This document shows positions 16,918 to 25,761 of a stretch of DNA of 64,000 nt, in pieces; position 1 is the first letter of the stretch; every line of letters begins with the position of its first letter. Below the pieces are notes generated by a model that was not told the origin of the DNA, searched no databases, and saw only the letters and a list, made by a program, of their open reading frames with translations. Source of the stretch: Paenibacillus sp. FSL H7-0737 (GTDB lineage Bacteria; Bacillota; Bacilli; Paenibacillales; Paenibacillaceae). The stretch is from positions 1,240,001-1,304,000 of the forward strand of contig NZ_CP009279.1 of assembly GCF_000758545.1 (NCBI RefSeq), written 5' to 3'. A program made the translations under genes and the position numbers.

Positions 16918-16979
16918 GTCAAATCGGATTGACATGTTTATCGTTGGTTTAGTGTTTAACCGGATAAGGAGCTGCGCTT

Positions 16980-17933
16980 ATGAATATTTATCTCGAAATT
17001 CCAGATGTGGATAAGCATTTTCCTTTTAGAAGTTTACTATGTGGAGGAGATACGCTGTGCTATCCGCATTGGCATAAAGAAATTGAAATTATATATGTAA
17101 CTAAAGGAAGTCTAAATCTGGGAATAAACGATACCCCTATTCACATGGAGCAGGGTGAGGTTCAATTTATCAACGGTGGGGATGTCCATTATTTTCTCGC
17201 CTCACCTGAAAGCGAACGGGTAGTAATTCAATTCGATCTTAACCTGTTTCAGGAAGTCGCAGCTTTGAGCGGAAGTGATTATTCGCTTCGTGAGGTTTTT
17301 ACGCTTATGGAGCATTCTAGTTCAAAATGGCCCGAAGCAACCGCCGTGAAGATCAAAGGGCTGATTGAGAGTATTTATGAGGAAGACGTGCAGCGAAGAG
17401 ATGGGTACGCTTACTTAATCAAAGCTAGATTGTTTGAACTATTGACCGTTATTTTACGGGAAGTGCCGAAGAGTGCACTCAATAAACAGCCTAAGTTCTC
17501 GGAAGATACGCTGAACCAGTCCAGAGAAACACTGGAAAGATTAGAGCGAATTTTTATCTATGTAGAGCAGCATTACCAGGAAGCCATTACGCTAAATGAG
17601 GTAGCTAGCTATATGGGCTTTAGTCCGTATTATTTTACCAAGCTATTCAAGAAGAATACTGGTATGACCTTTATAGCTTTCTTAAACGAATATCGGCTTA
17701 ACAAAGCTAAATGGATCTTAATCAATGAAGATTTGCCGATGTCTGCGGTGGCGGAAGCCGCCGGGTTTGGCAGCGTGAAGACATTCCATCATTTTTTCAA
17801 AGATGCCACGGGGATATCCCCCCTAAAATACCATAAGACAATATTCGGGAATAATACAGCAAGAATGCAGGAAGAAAGACGCCCCCGGGCTTTGTATGAT
17901 AGAGATATCAAAACAGGAACAAGTGGAGGTTAG
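16980..17933 (+). CDS. AraC family transcriptional regulator
   Basis: A 317-residue regulator. The first 120 residues form a cupin-like ligand-binding domain (HWHKEIEIIYVTKGSLNLGIND ... QGEVQFINGGDVHYF). Residues about 185-285 hold the paired AraC helix-turn-helix motifs (NEVASYMGFSPYYFTKLFKKNTG and MSAVAEAAGFGSVKTFHHFFKDATG). ATAAGGAGC precedes the ATG at 16980. Seven bp downstream begins the dehydrogenase gene, so it probably activates its own sugar-utilisation operon. Confidence 0.92.
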   Translation: MNIYLEIPDVDKHFPFRSLLCGGDTLCYPHWHKEIEIIYVTKGSLNLGINDTPIHMEQGEVQFINGGDVHYFLASPESERVVIQFDLNLFQEVAALSGSDYSLREVFTLMEHSSSKWPEATAVKIKGLIESIYEEDVQRRDGYAYLIKARLFELLTVILREVPKSALNKQPKFSEDTLNQSRETLERLERIFIYVEQHYQEAITLNEVASYMGFSPYYFTKLFKKNTGMTFIAFLNEYRLNKAKWILINEDLPMSAVAEAAGFGSVKTFHHFFKDATGISPLKYHKTIFGNNTARMQEERRPRALYDRDIKTGTSGG

Positions 17934-17940
17934 AATAAAA

Positions 17941-19020
17941 ATGACATTAACAGTAGGAATTATCGGCTGCGGAGGCATTGCAAACGGCAAACATATGCCA
18001 GCGCTATCAAAAGTGGAAGGTGCTCGAATGGTTGCTTTTTGCGATATCGTTCCAGAGCGTGCTGAGAAGGCAAAAGCGGAGTTTGGGGATGAGGGCTCCG
18101 TGGTTTACACAGATTATAAAGAGCTTCTTAAAGATGCAAGTATAGATGTAATTCATGTATGTACACCAAACATTTCCCATGCAGAGATTTCCATTGCGGC
18201 AATGGAGGCAGGCAAGCATGTAATGTGTGAAAAGCCGATGGCTAAGACCACAGCAGAAGCGCAAGCAATGATCGATGCTTCAAAACGAACTGGGAAGAAG
18301 CTGACCATCGGTTACCAAAACCGTTTCAGACCAGATTCAGCTTATCTGCATACGGTATGCGAGAATGATGGTCTTGGAGAGATTTATTATGCTAAAGCTA
18401 AGGCGATCCGTCGTCGTGCCGTTCCAACGTGGGGCGTGTTTCTGGACGAGGAAGCGCAAGGCGGAGGTCCATTGATTGATATCGGTACTCATGCCCTTGA
18501 TTTGACTCTTTGGATGATGGATAACTACAAACCAAAATATGTTGTCGGTAACGCTTATCATAAGCTGTCCGGTCGTAAAAACGCTGCGAACGCTTGGGGC
18601 CCGTGGGATCCTGAGAAATTTACAGTTGAGGATTCCGCCATTGGATTCATTACTATGGAGAATGGAGCTAGCATCGTTCTCGAAGCAAGCTGGGCGCTGA
18701 ATACCCTTGATGTTGGTGAAGCTAAAACTGTGCTTTGCGGTACTGAAGGTGGAGCGGATATGGAAAATGGTCTGCGCATTAACGGAGAAGAATACGGCAA
18801 GACATTCGAGAAGCATATCAGCCTGGAAGCCGGTGGCGTTGACTTTTATGATGGCGCGGGAGATGATCCTGCATTGACCGAGGCTACTCAGTGGATCGAA
18901 AGCATCGTCAATGACACCGAGCCTGTAGTGAAGCCAGAGCAGGCGCTCGTTGTTACCCGCATCTTGGAGGCTATTTATAAATCCTCTGAAACTGGCATGC
19001 CTGTATTTTTTGAAAAGTAA
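17941..19020 (+). CDS. Gfo/Idh/MocA family NAD(P)-dependent sugar oxidoreductase
   Basis: A 359-residue dehydrogenase. The N-terminal Rossmann fold has GIIGCGGIANGKHMPAL and the conserved substrate-side EKPMAKT. The catalytic region contains GGGPLIDIGTHALDL. Such enzymes oxidise or reduce sugars and inositols, often to 3-keto forms; the exact substrate is unknown. The ATG at 17941 has GTGGAGG upstream; an upstream GTG start at 17896 would overlap the AraC gene. The last codons (GAA AAG TAA) form the left arm of the hairpin element that follows. Confidence 0.92.
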   Translation: MTLTVGIIGCGGIANGKHMPALSKVEGARMVAFCDIVPERAEKAKAEFGDEGSVVYTDYKELLKDASIDVIHVCTPNISHAEISIAAMEAGKHVMCEKPMAKTTAEAQAMIDASKRTGKKLTIGYQNRFRPDSAYLHTVCENDGLGEIYYAKAKAIRRRAVPTWGVFLDEEAQGGGPLIDIGTHALDLTLWMMDNYKPKYVVGNAYHKLSGRKNAANAWGPWDPEKFTVEDSAIGFITMENGASIVLEASWALNTLDVGEAKTVLCGTEGGADMENGLRINGEEYGKTFEKHISLEAGGVDFYDGAGDDPALTEATQWIESIVNDTEPVVKPEQALVVTRILEAIYKSSETGMPVFFEK

Positions 19021-19105
19021 GAAAGTATAAGTTCCACGTTATACTTAATCCTTACTTTTCTACGAGAAACGGTTGTCATCTTCTAAGGATGACAACGGCG
19101 TTTCT
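19012..19105 (+). repeat. two-hairpin structured element, copy B (between oxidoreductase and thuA-like genes)
   Basis: Hairpin 1: GAAAAGTAAG (19012-19021) with CTTACTTTTC (19051-19060), inner stem AAGTATAA/TTATACTT. Hairpin 2: AGAAACG/CGTTTCT (19065-19071, 19099-19105) around GTTGTCATC/GATGACAAC (19072-19080, 19088-19096). Same order, spacing and flanks as copy A at 7480; the stems differ by paired substitutions. There is no T-run, so this is not a simple terminator. Confidence 0.75.
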
Positions 19106-19165
19106 TCTTGAATAAACAGTCAAGTTTAACGACATAGATAACTATGAACTAGGAGTGTGTCCAAA

Positions 19166-19897
19166 GTGACCAGAGTAACGGTATGGAATGAATTCCGCCA
19201 TGAACGGCAGGAAGAGAGAATTCTCAAGGTCTATCCGCAAGGGATTCACGGACAATTGGCCAGCTTCCTTCAGGAAGCTGGACTGGACGCTCAGACAGCT
19301 ACGCTGGATGAACCGGAGCATGGACTGACACAAGAAGTGCTGGATAACACAGATGTACTGATTTGGTGGGGACATGTTGCCCATCAAGAAGTTAGTGATG
19401 AGATTGTAAATCGTGTTCACCAAAGAGTACTTCAAGGCATGGGGCTAGTAGTGCTTCATTCGGGTCATATGTCCAAAATATTCATGAAGCTGATGGGCAC
19501 CAGCTGTGATCTAAAGTGGCGTGAAGCAGGGGAGAAGGAGCGACTTTGGGTTATGGACCCAAGTCACCCGATTGCTGAGGGCATTGGCGAATATATCGAT
19601 TTGGAGCAAGAGGAAATGTACGGAGCACACTTTGATGTGCCAGCACCAGAGAGTCTAATTTTTGTCGGCTGGTTTGAAGGCGGCAATGTGTTCCCAAGCG
19701 GATCGACCTATCGTCGTGGGAACGGGAAGATCTTTTATTTCCAACCTGGTCATGAATCTTATCCAACCTACTACAACAAAGAAATCCAAAGAGTGATCAT
19801 CAATGGTGTGAACTGGTGTGCACCAACGAAGCGTGATTATCCAGTTTACGGACATTCTGAAGCTTTGGAGCCAATCAAAGAAAAGGTGGTATTATAA
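19166..19897 (+). CDS. ThuA-like domain protein (trehalose utilisation type)
   Basis: About 243 residues matching the ThuA fold, a glutamine-amidotransferase-like domain without obvious catalytic amidase function. Visible stretches are [10 protein letters not shown] at the N-terminus, [22 protein letters not shown] and [15 protein letters not shown]. ThuA/ThuB pairs act on keto-sugars from trehalose or related disaccharides in rhizobia, fitting the dehydrogenase upstream. Two GTG codons are possible: 19166 has AGGAG at ten bases, whereas at 19157 the spacing is only one, so 19166 is preferred. One base separates it from the next start. Confidence 0.85.
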   Translation: MTRVTVWNEFRHERQEERILKVYPQGIHGQLASFLQEAGLDAQTATLDEPEHGLTQEVLDNTDVLIWWGHVAHQEVSDEIVNRVHQRVLQGMGLVVLHSGHMSKIFMKLMGTSCDLKWREAGEKERLWVMDPSHPIAEGIGEYIDLEQEEMYGAHFDVPAPESLIFVGWFEGGNVFPSGSTYRRGNGKIFYFQPGHESYPTYYNKEIQRVIINGVNWCAPTKRDYPVYGHSEALEPIKEKVVL

Positions 19898-20866
19898 ATG
19901 AAATTAGGCGTATTTGATCCTGTATTTGGAAGTTTGACTCTCGATGAGATGCTTGATAAAATCGCTGCTGCTGGTTTGAATGCGGTAGAGATCGGTTCAG
20001 GAGGCAATCCCGGAAATGCCCACTGTCCAACAGATGAGCTGCTTGCCAGCGAATCAGCACGTAAGGAATATCTGGAGAAGTTCACGAAACGTGGCATTAT
20101 GATCAGTGCATTCAGTTGCCATAATAACCCGATTTCGCCGGATAAAGAAGAAGCTCGTGAAGGCGACGAAATTCTGCGTAAGTCGATCAAGCTAGCTTCG
20201 CTAATGGGCGTTAAGGTAGTGAACACTTTCTCGGGAACCGCGGGAGACAGCGACGATGCAAAAGCACCGAACTGGCCAGTTACACCTTGGCCTACCGTGT
20301 ACAGCGACATCAAAACCTGGCAGTGGGAGCATAAACTGATCCCTTACTGGAAGGAAATTGGTAAGCTGGCTGAGGAGCATGGCGTTAAGATCGGTATCGA
20401 GCTTCATGGCGGATTCCTCTGCCATACTCCTTACACGATTCTGAAGCTTAGAGAAGCAACCTGTGATGCGATTGGCGCGAATCTAGACCCGAGCCATCTG
20501 TGGTGGCAAGGCATCGATCCTGTAGGCGCGATCAAGATTCTTGGTAAAGCTGGTGCGATCCATCACTTCCATGCCAAGGATACGTACCTGGATCAGGACA
20601 ATATTAATATGTATGGTCTAACGGATATGCAGCCTTACGGCGATGTACAGACCCGCGCGTGGACCTTCCGCTCCGTTGGCTGTGGACACAGCATATCTGA
20701 ATGGTCGGATATCATGAGTGCGCTGCGTACTTACGGTTATGATTATGTGGTCAGCATCGAGCATGAAGACCCTCTTATGACGGTAGACGAAGGCTTCCAA
20801 CGTGCAGTAACCAATTTGCAATCCATTCTTATTCGCGATCAACCACAAGGTATGTGGTGGGCGTAA
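19898..20866 (+). CDS. sugar phosphate isomerase/epimerase (xylose isomerase-like TIM barrel)
   Basis: A 322-residue AP-endonuclease-2/xylose-isomerase-like TIM barrel. It shows the metal-site strands typical of the family: EIGSGG, GVKIGIELHGGFLCH, IGANLDPSHLWWQG, HHFHAKDT and VVSIEHEDP. It probably isomerises or processes the keto-sugar made by the upstream oxidoreductase. Last gene of the AraC-Gfo/Idh-ThuA operon; a strong terminator follows. Confidence 0.88.
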   Translation: MKLGVFDPVFGSLTLDEMLDKIAAAGLNAVEIGSGGNPGNAHCPTDELLASESARKEYLEKFTKRGIMISAFSCHNNPISPDKEEAREGDEILRKSIKLASLMGVKVVNTFSGTAGDSDDAKAPNWPVTPWPTVYSDIKTWQWEHKLIPYWKEIGKLAEEHGVKIGIELHGGFLCHTPYTILKLREATCDAIGANLDPSHLWWQGIDPVGAIKILGKAGAIHHFHAKDTYLDQDNINMYGLTDMQPYGDVQTRAWTFRSVGCGHSISEWSDIMSALRTYGYDYVVSIEHEDPLMTVDEGFQRAVTNLQSILIRDQPQGMWWA

Positions 20867-20885
20867 GAATAGTTTAAGAACGAAA

Positions 20886-20930
20886 GGTCTTGATTCTCTA
20901 GTGTTTGTAGAGGATCAAGACCTTTTTTTG
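20886..20930 (+). terminator. rho-independent terminator of sugar-oxidation operon
   Basis: GGTCTTGAT...CTCTA pairs with TAGAG...ATCAAGACC (about 15 bp), followed by seven T residues. Confidence 0.92.
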
Positions 20931-21019
20931 CGTGTTTATGTGGATGTGGGTTAGGATAATGTGCGGATGAAGAAAATAGCAGAAAGCAAGGTTCTAAGAT
21001 GAATAAAGGAGAGACAACA

Positions 21020-21718
21020 ATGTTACTAGAAGTTATTGCTACAACATTAAGTGATGCAGTAATGGCCGAGCGTTATGGAGCTGATCGAATTGAATTGATC
21101 ACTGGGATCAGTGAAGGGGGATTGACGCCCAGTCTGGGACTTATTGAAAAAGTGCGCAATGCTGTCTCTATCCCGGTCAGGGTAATGGTTAGACCCCATG
21201 CCAGATCCTTTTCTTATGATAAGGATGACATAGAAACCATGGAGCAGGATATTCAGCATATCGTATCTATCGGCGGGTTATCTGTCGTAATGGGTATGTT
21301 ACGCCCTGATGGAACAATTGACGAAGAGTCACTTCAAAGGCTGCTTCATACTGCAAAAGGTTTGGAGGTGACATTCCATCGTGCTTTTGATGAAGTGAGG
21401 GATCAATTTGAGGCGTTAGAAATATTGATGCGTTATCCTCAAATTACTGACATTCTAACATCAGGAGCCGAGAATACAGCCCCTAAAGGTGCGGAACGTC
21501 TTGCTGCACTGGAGCAGCTTACCTCGGAGCAATCTATATCTATTCTTGCTGGCAGTGGGTTAACGGCAGACGGGTTAAGTGATTTTATAAAACAAACGGG
21601 TGTGCGACGAGTGCATTTCGGTTCAGCCGTTAGAGAAGATGGAGATGCGCTAAAGCCGATAGATCCTCTTCGCTTGCAGGCTGTTCGAAACCTTCTGAAT
21701 AAAAGGAAAGATCACTAG
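21020..21718 (+). CDS. cutC: CutC family protein (copper homeostasis annotation)
   Basis: A 232-residue TIM-barrel protein of the CutC family. It starts LLEVIATTLSDAVMAERYGADRIELITGISEGGLTPS and contains VRVMVRPH, VTFHRAFDE and ILAGSGL, all family hallmarks. CutC was linked to copper tolerance in E. coli, but its enzymatic role is unsettled. The ATG at 21020 follows AAAGGAGAG; the upstream ATG at 20999 would place that SD inside the gene and is rejected. It looks monocistronic. Confidence 0.9.
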   Translation: MLLEVIATTLSDAVMAERYGADRIELITGISEGGLTPSLGLIEKVRNAVSIPVRVMVRPHARSFSYDKDDIETMEQDIQHIVSIGGLSVVMGMLRPDGTIDEESLQRLLHTAKGLEVTFHRAFDEVRDQFEALEILMRYPQITDILTSGAENTAPKGAERLAALEQLTSEQSISILAGSGLTADGLSDFIKQTGVRRVHFGSAVREDGDALKPIDPLRLQAVRNLLNKRKDH

Positions 21719-21865
21719 CTTACCGTCATTATTGATTCCATTCTTCGATAAACTTGTCAGCAGATTTCGATTTAATTTCCGTATATTGGATGATATTATA
21801 AAATTGGAATATTAAATTTGCAAATGTTGATCAAGTCAAATATGACAATCGGAGGATGATCCACA

Positions 21866-22258
21866 GTGAGTAAGGTACAGTTTTCGGTTCAAGTAAGGCT
21901 GGTATCCAATCTGGAGCGGTCCAAGGAATTTTACGCTACAGTGTTAAGCTGTGAAGTGAATGATTGGTGGGCGGTACGCGATGAATTTGCACTGGGATTT
22001 AAGCTAATTCAAGCAGCTCGTATTGAAGATGTACTACCCAATTCAGCAGGACAAGGTCAGATCATTCCGTGGGATACCTATGCTTATGTGGAGACTCATT
22101 CTGAGCTTGACGAGCTATATGAAGAGCTAAAGGGTAAAGGAGCAGAATTTGTTCAAGAGCCTGATCTTCAGGAAGCAGACTGGGGGAGCTGGAAGGATTT
22201 TGCGATTAAAGATCCGGATGGATACGTGATTGCATTTGGTTCAGGTAAGAAACATTAG
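21866..22258 (+). CDS. VOC/glyoxalase-fold protein
   Basis: A 130-residue protein of the vicinal-oxygen-chelate superfamily with one glyoxalase/bleomycin-resistance domain. Signature strands are VRLVSNLERSKEFYATVL near the N-terminus and DFAIKDPDGYVIAFGSG at the C-terminus. These dimers bind metals or small molecules; no substrate can be named. GTG start with CGGAGGATG upstream. A terminator follows directly. Confidence 0.85.
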   Translation: MSKVQFSVQVRLVSNLERSKEFYATVLSCEVNDWWAVRDEFALGFKLIQAARIEDVLPNSAGQGQIIPWDTYAYVETHSELDELYEELKGKGAEFVQEPDLQEADWGSWKDFAIKDPDGYVIAFGSGKKH

Positions 22259-22296
22259 TTGTCTAATCATGAAATACTGAGCATATAAAATATAGA

Positions 22297-22331
22297 GCTG
22301 ATCTTTGGTTATCCAAAGGTCGGCTTTTTTA
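22297..22331 (+). terminator. rho-independent terminator
   Basis: GCTGATCTTTGG, loop TTAT, CCAAAGGTCGGC (12-bp stem with G-T pairs), then six T residues. Confidence 0.9.
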
Positions 22332-22462
22332 ATGTGCGTTCACTTGGTTACAGTATTGCAATCTCTGCGTCAAATGTGGGGGACGAGTTGAAAAGAATAG
22401 GTACAGGTTGGTATGCAACAAAATTGAAATGATTTCGTCTTTATATATGGAGGTGGAGAAAA

Positions 22463-23377
22463 TTGGGATTTTTCGTTTCGGGTGGCCGGTTTGAATCATT
22501 ATTACAGCGGAACATGAAGCTGATGCTTGTATTTGGGCTTCTGTTCGCTGCATGTTTTACAGGTGTGGGAAAGGCGGAAGCTGCTGCTGGATCAGATCTG
22601 ATTATCGTGAACAAAAAAACAAACAAACTCGCGTATTTCAGTGATGGTAAGCTTGTGAAGACTTTTCCAGTCGCAACAGGAAAATCAAAGGAACTGACGC
22701 CTGAAGGCAGCTTCAAAATGGTAGTTAAAGTAAAGAACAGACCCTATTACAAAGAGAAAATACCCGGGGGTGATCCGGCCAATCCACTTGGCGACCGCTG
22801 GCTAGGGCTAGAAGTGAACGGAACTTATGGTACCACATATGCGATTCACGGCAATAATAATGAGTCCTCCATAGGAAAGTATGTCAGCGCCGGATGTATT
22901 CGAATGCATAATGATGACATCCACTGGCTGTACCCAAAAATAGCTAAAAATACAAGGGTCATTATTACAACAAGCACACTGGCTATGGAGAGTATTGCGA
23001 CTAAAAATGGGTATTCCGTAGGAAGTAAGATGTTTGCTGGAGCTTTTGAGCTGGATGGAGTCACGACAAAGCTAAAAGATCCTTTTTTAATGGATAACTC
23101 CCGTGTATTTGTTCCGCTGAGAGAATCTGTAGCCTTGTTAGGTGGAACTTTACAGAGCAAAGCTGGAACAGGTGCACTGCTAATTACGATAGGAAATCGT
23201 ACGGTGGCACATCAGCCTTTATCCGATCAGGCTGTTGTAAATGGAAAGACGTTTACGATACCAGCGTCCCGTAATGAAAATGGTCGATTGATGATTCCGC
23301 TGAGCATCTTGCCCGAATTATTTGGTATTCAGGTGCAATGGAGTTCACAGTCTCAGTCGGTAAAGATTATTTTATAA
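22463..23377 (+). CDS. L,D-transpeptidase (YkuD) with C-terminal copper-amine-oxidase-like domain
   Basis: A 304-residue secreted protein with a signal peptide ending near AEAAAG (residues 18-43). The YkuD catalytic domain spans about 45-165: His129 in AIHGNNN and Cys145 in SAGCIRMHN are the active-site pair that forms 3-3 peptidoglycan cross-links or attaches proteins. The last 110 residues (KMFAGAFELDGVTTKL ... VFVPLRESVALLGGTL) resemble the copper amine oxidase N-terminal-like domain, a common cell-wall accessory in Paenibacillus. Start TTG 22463 behind GGAGGTGGAG. Confidence 0.9.
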   Translation: MGFFVSGGRFESLLQRNMKLMLVFGLLFAACFTGVGKAEAAAGSDLIIVNKKTNKLAYFSDGKLVKTFPVATGKSKELTPEGSFKMVVKVKNRPYYKEKIPGGDPANPLGDRWLGLEVNGTYGTTYAIHGNNNESSIGKYVSAGCIRMHNDDIHWLYPKIAKNTRVIITTSTLAMESIATKNGYSVGSKMFAGAFELDGVTTKLKDPFLMDNSRVFVPLRESVALLGGTLQSKAGTGALLITIGNRTVAHQPLSDQAVVNGKTFTIPASRNENGRLMIPLSILPELFGIQVQWSSQSQSVKIIL

Positions 23378-23444
23378 CTATTCTTGAACTTTTAATTCTG
23401 GCTTAAATGGGTATATACTATATTCATTCAAACCAATTCGGACA

Positions 23445-23477
23445 ATGACGGAGGACCACCGACTAATGAATAACTAA
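23445..23477 (+). CDS. putative leader peptide of the ABC-F gene
   Basis: A ten-codon open frame, MTEDHRLMNN followed by TAA. Alternatively only its last three codons (MNN) are translated from the internal ATG at 23466, which has GGAGG eleven bases upstream. It sits at the head of a 300-nt structured leader ending in a terminator. Such peptides upstream of antibiotic-resistance ABC-F genes stall drug-bound ribosomes to release attenuation. Translation is not proven. Confidence 0.45.
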   Translation: MTEDHRLMNN

Positions 23478-23758
23478 CACGTTTCCTAGAAGAAGACCAT
23501 AGAGCTTGTGAAGTGCATATGCACAAGTCACGGATCACCCGTTCAGGGTGATAACGGTCAGGGATACGTGTGTCGGTCGGGGGTCTTACGTTGCTTTTAT
23601 ATGAATAGATCTATCTATTGTTTGGTTTACTCTGCATACAGCAGGTGATCACGGCCGTAGTCTATTCATGTTATGGCATATTTCCCCCCCCATCATACGC
23701 TATTTGACCGCAGACCGCTGGCTGCGGTTTTTTATTTGCAATATAATCGGAGGAATGA
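23478..23758 (+). promoter_or_regulatory. structured attenuator leader of the ABC-F gene
   Basis: The 380-bp gap before the ABC-F gene holds several hairpins: CTTGTG/CACAAG around the palindrome GTGCATATGCAC (23505-23526), ATCACCC/GGGTGAT (23534-23552), and the terminator ACCGCAG...CTGCGGT with a T-run (about 23707-23733) just before the SD. CGGTC blocks upstream (near 23553 and 23574) could pair with GACCG of the terminator, an alternative antiterminator fold. The layout is that of ribosome-mediated attenuation. Confidence 0.65.
23707..23733 (+). terminator. conditional terminator (attenuator) before ABC-F gene
   Basis: ACCGCAG and CTGCGGT flank an eight-base loop and are followed by T-rich sequence; the SD of the downstream gene begins about 15 bases later. 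Confidence 0.75.
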
Positions 23759-23761
23759 AAT

Positions 23762-25612
23762 ATGACCCTAATAAAAGCAAAAAATATACGTAAAGAATGG
23801 AACGGGACCCTGTTGTTCGAGAAGGTGTCCTTTGAGATATCAGAAGGAGAGCGTGTGCTCTTGTTCGGTCGTAATGGAATCGGCAAAACCACATTGCTTA
23901 AGGGGCTGATCGGTCGCCTCCTCTTTGAGGAGGGAAGTATCTATCATGGTTTGCCACGTGAGGAATGGGGTGTGCTGGATCAGCAGCTAGAAGTGTCCGA
24001 AGAAGTGACCGCCTTGGATTACGTAATCGCCGGATCGCCAGAGCTCCCCCAATTGAAGCGCAGGCTTGAAATTCTCAGTCAGAGGTTGCAGGAGCAGAAC
24101 GACGAGAGTGAAGCGGGACTTACTGAATACGCCGAAGTGTACGATCAATACTTGCAGCTTGGTGGTTATGACTGGGAGGCAAAAGCGGAAAAATGCTTGA
24201 AGCAGCTCAAACTTGAGCGTTCGGTTTGGAATGTGCCGTACCCATCGCTAAGCGGTGGGCAAAAGACACGCGTTCAATTGGCCGCATTGTTAGCTCAGCA
24301 GCCGAAGCTGTTGATTCTAGATGAGCCGACGAATCACTTAGATGGAGAAACGATGGAGTGGTTGGAACAATGGGTCCATACCTATCCCGGAACTGTGCTT
24401 TATGTTTCGCATGATCGTACGTTCATCGATCGAACGGCGACGGCGTTGCTGGAGCTTAGTCCAGAGGGGTGTCGCCGGTATTCGGGTGGATATACGCAGT
24501 ATCGGGAGCAGAAGGAGGTAGAGGCGCGAACGCTAGAGGGACAATATAAGAAGCAGGAACAGGAAAAGGAGAAGCTGCTGGAGAGCATCAGAAGGTATTC
24601 CGAATGGTTCCAACAGGCACACCGTGCTGCCGGACAGCATGATTTCCTGCGTGCGAAATCAAAGAAGAACGTATCTCGTCTTCATGCGAAGGAAGCTGCA
24701 CTCGAACGCTTAAATAAGAACCGTGTGGAATTACCACGCGAGACAAGTAAGCTGAAGATGAAGCTGGAAAGTGAAGCGTTTATGGCGGACACTTTGCTGT
24801 CACTCCGTGAGATTGATTTTGCATATAAGGGTAGTGCGCCTGTACTGAAAAATTTCAGTTTGTCATTGAATCGAGGCGATCGTCTCGCTATTCTGGGTCC
24901 TAATGGTGTCGGTAAGTCTTCTTTGCTGAAGCTGATTGCTGGTATTCATCAACCTAGCAAAGGTGAAGTGCGGCTGCATCCGCGTACGAAGGTTGGTTAT
25001 TTTGCGCAAGAGCTCGATAATCTAGCGGTGTCGTCCACCATTCTGGATAGTTTGCTTGAACTGCCAGGTATGACCCAAACGGAGGCACGAACGATTCTGG
25101 GCTGCTTTTTATTTTCGCGGGATGATGTCTTTAAACGAATTGGTGATTTAAGTCTGGGGGAGAAATGTCGTGTAGCTTTCCTTAAACTGTACTTTGGAAA
25201 AGCTAACCTATTAGTACTGGATGAACCCACCAATTATCTGGACATTGACACTAGGGAACGAGTAGAAGAAGCGCTAAGGGTATATCCGGGAGGAATTGTG
25301 ATGGTCTCACATGACCGGTACCTTCACACTAAAGTAGCTAATCGTTTGGTAATACTAGCACCGACTCAGGCACCGAAGTTTTTTCAAGGCTCCTATGAGG
25401 AATACATCTCAAAAGACAGGAGTCGCGTGCTTACCCGTAAAGAACAGGCCCTTGAGGACGACCTCGTTCTTCTGCAGCTGCGTCTGAATCAACTGATCCA
25501 GAGCGGAACTAGGAATACAGAGGAGGAGAATGAAGCGTTAATGGCGGAAATCGTTAATCTGAGGGCGCAGATTCAGGAAATAGAGGGTAAGGAAAAAACT
25601 ATACACTCATAG
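23762..25612 (+). CDS. ABC-F family ATPase (ribosomal protection type)
   Basis: A 616-residue soluble protein with two ABC ATPase domains and no membrane segments. Walker A motifs are GRNGIGKTT and GPNGVGKSS, with signatures LSGGQ and LSLGE and Walker B LLILDEPTNHLD and LLVLDEPTNYLD. A charged interdomain linker of about 80 residues (RTLEGQYKKQEQEKEKLLESIRRYSEWFQQ) is followed by a coiled-coil C-terminus. This is the ABC-F layout that displaces antibiotics from the ribosome. The upstream attenuator supports a drug-inducible role, but the antibiotic class cannot be read. ATCGGAGG precedes the ATG. Confidence 0.9.
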   Translation: MTLIKAKNIRKEWNGTLLFEKVSFEISEGERVLLFGRNGIGKTTLLKGLIGRLLFEEGSIYHGLPREEWGVLDQQLEVSEEVTALDYVIAGSPELPQLKRRLEILSQRLQEQNDESEAGLTEYAEVYDQYLQLGGYDWEAKAEKCLKQLKLERSVWNVPYPSLSGGQKTRVQLAALLAQQPKLLILDEPTNHLDGETMEWLEQWVHTYPGTVLYVSHDRTFIDRTATALLELSPEGCRRYSGGYTQYREQKEVEARTLEGQYKKQEQEKEKLLESIRRYSEWFQQAHRAAGQHDFLRAKSKKNVSRLHAKEAALERLNKNRVELPRETSKLKMKLESEAFMADTLLSLREIDFAYKGSAPVLKNFSLSLNRGDRLAILGPNGVGKSSLLKLIAGIHQPSKGEVRLHPRTKVGYFAQELDNLAVSSTILDSLLELPGMTQTEARTILGCFLFSRDDVFKRIGDLSLGEKCRVAFLKLYFGKANLLVLDEPTNYLDIDTRERVEEALRVYPGGIVMVSHDRYLHTKVANRLVILAPTQAPKFFQGSYEEYISKDRSRVLTRKEQALEDDLVLLQLRLNQLIQSGTRNTEEENEALMAEIVNLRAQIQEIEGKEKTIHS

Positions 25613-25621
25613 GGAAGAACC

Positions 25622-25672
25622 GACACAACCTAGCTCAGGATAGAAGGTATCTTGGGCTGGGTTGTTTTTTTA
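25622..25672 (+). terminator. rho-independent terminator of ABC-F gene
   Basis: Long imperfect stem ACAACCTAGCTCAGGATA against TATCTTGGGCTGGGTTGT, followed by a run of seven T residues. Confidence 0.88.
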
Positions 25673-25761
25673 TTCCGTTAGAAGTCATCACAGTCAAAGT
25701 GTATAATTGGGTGAATATGGATGTTTTGCGTACAGAAAATTTTGAAGGGGAGGCTCTAGAA

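Noticed and set aside
18337..18816. 159-codon minus-strand frame
   Set aside because: It is antisense to the clearly real Gfo/Idh/MocA gene.
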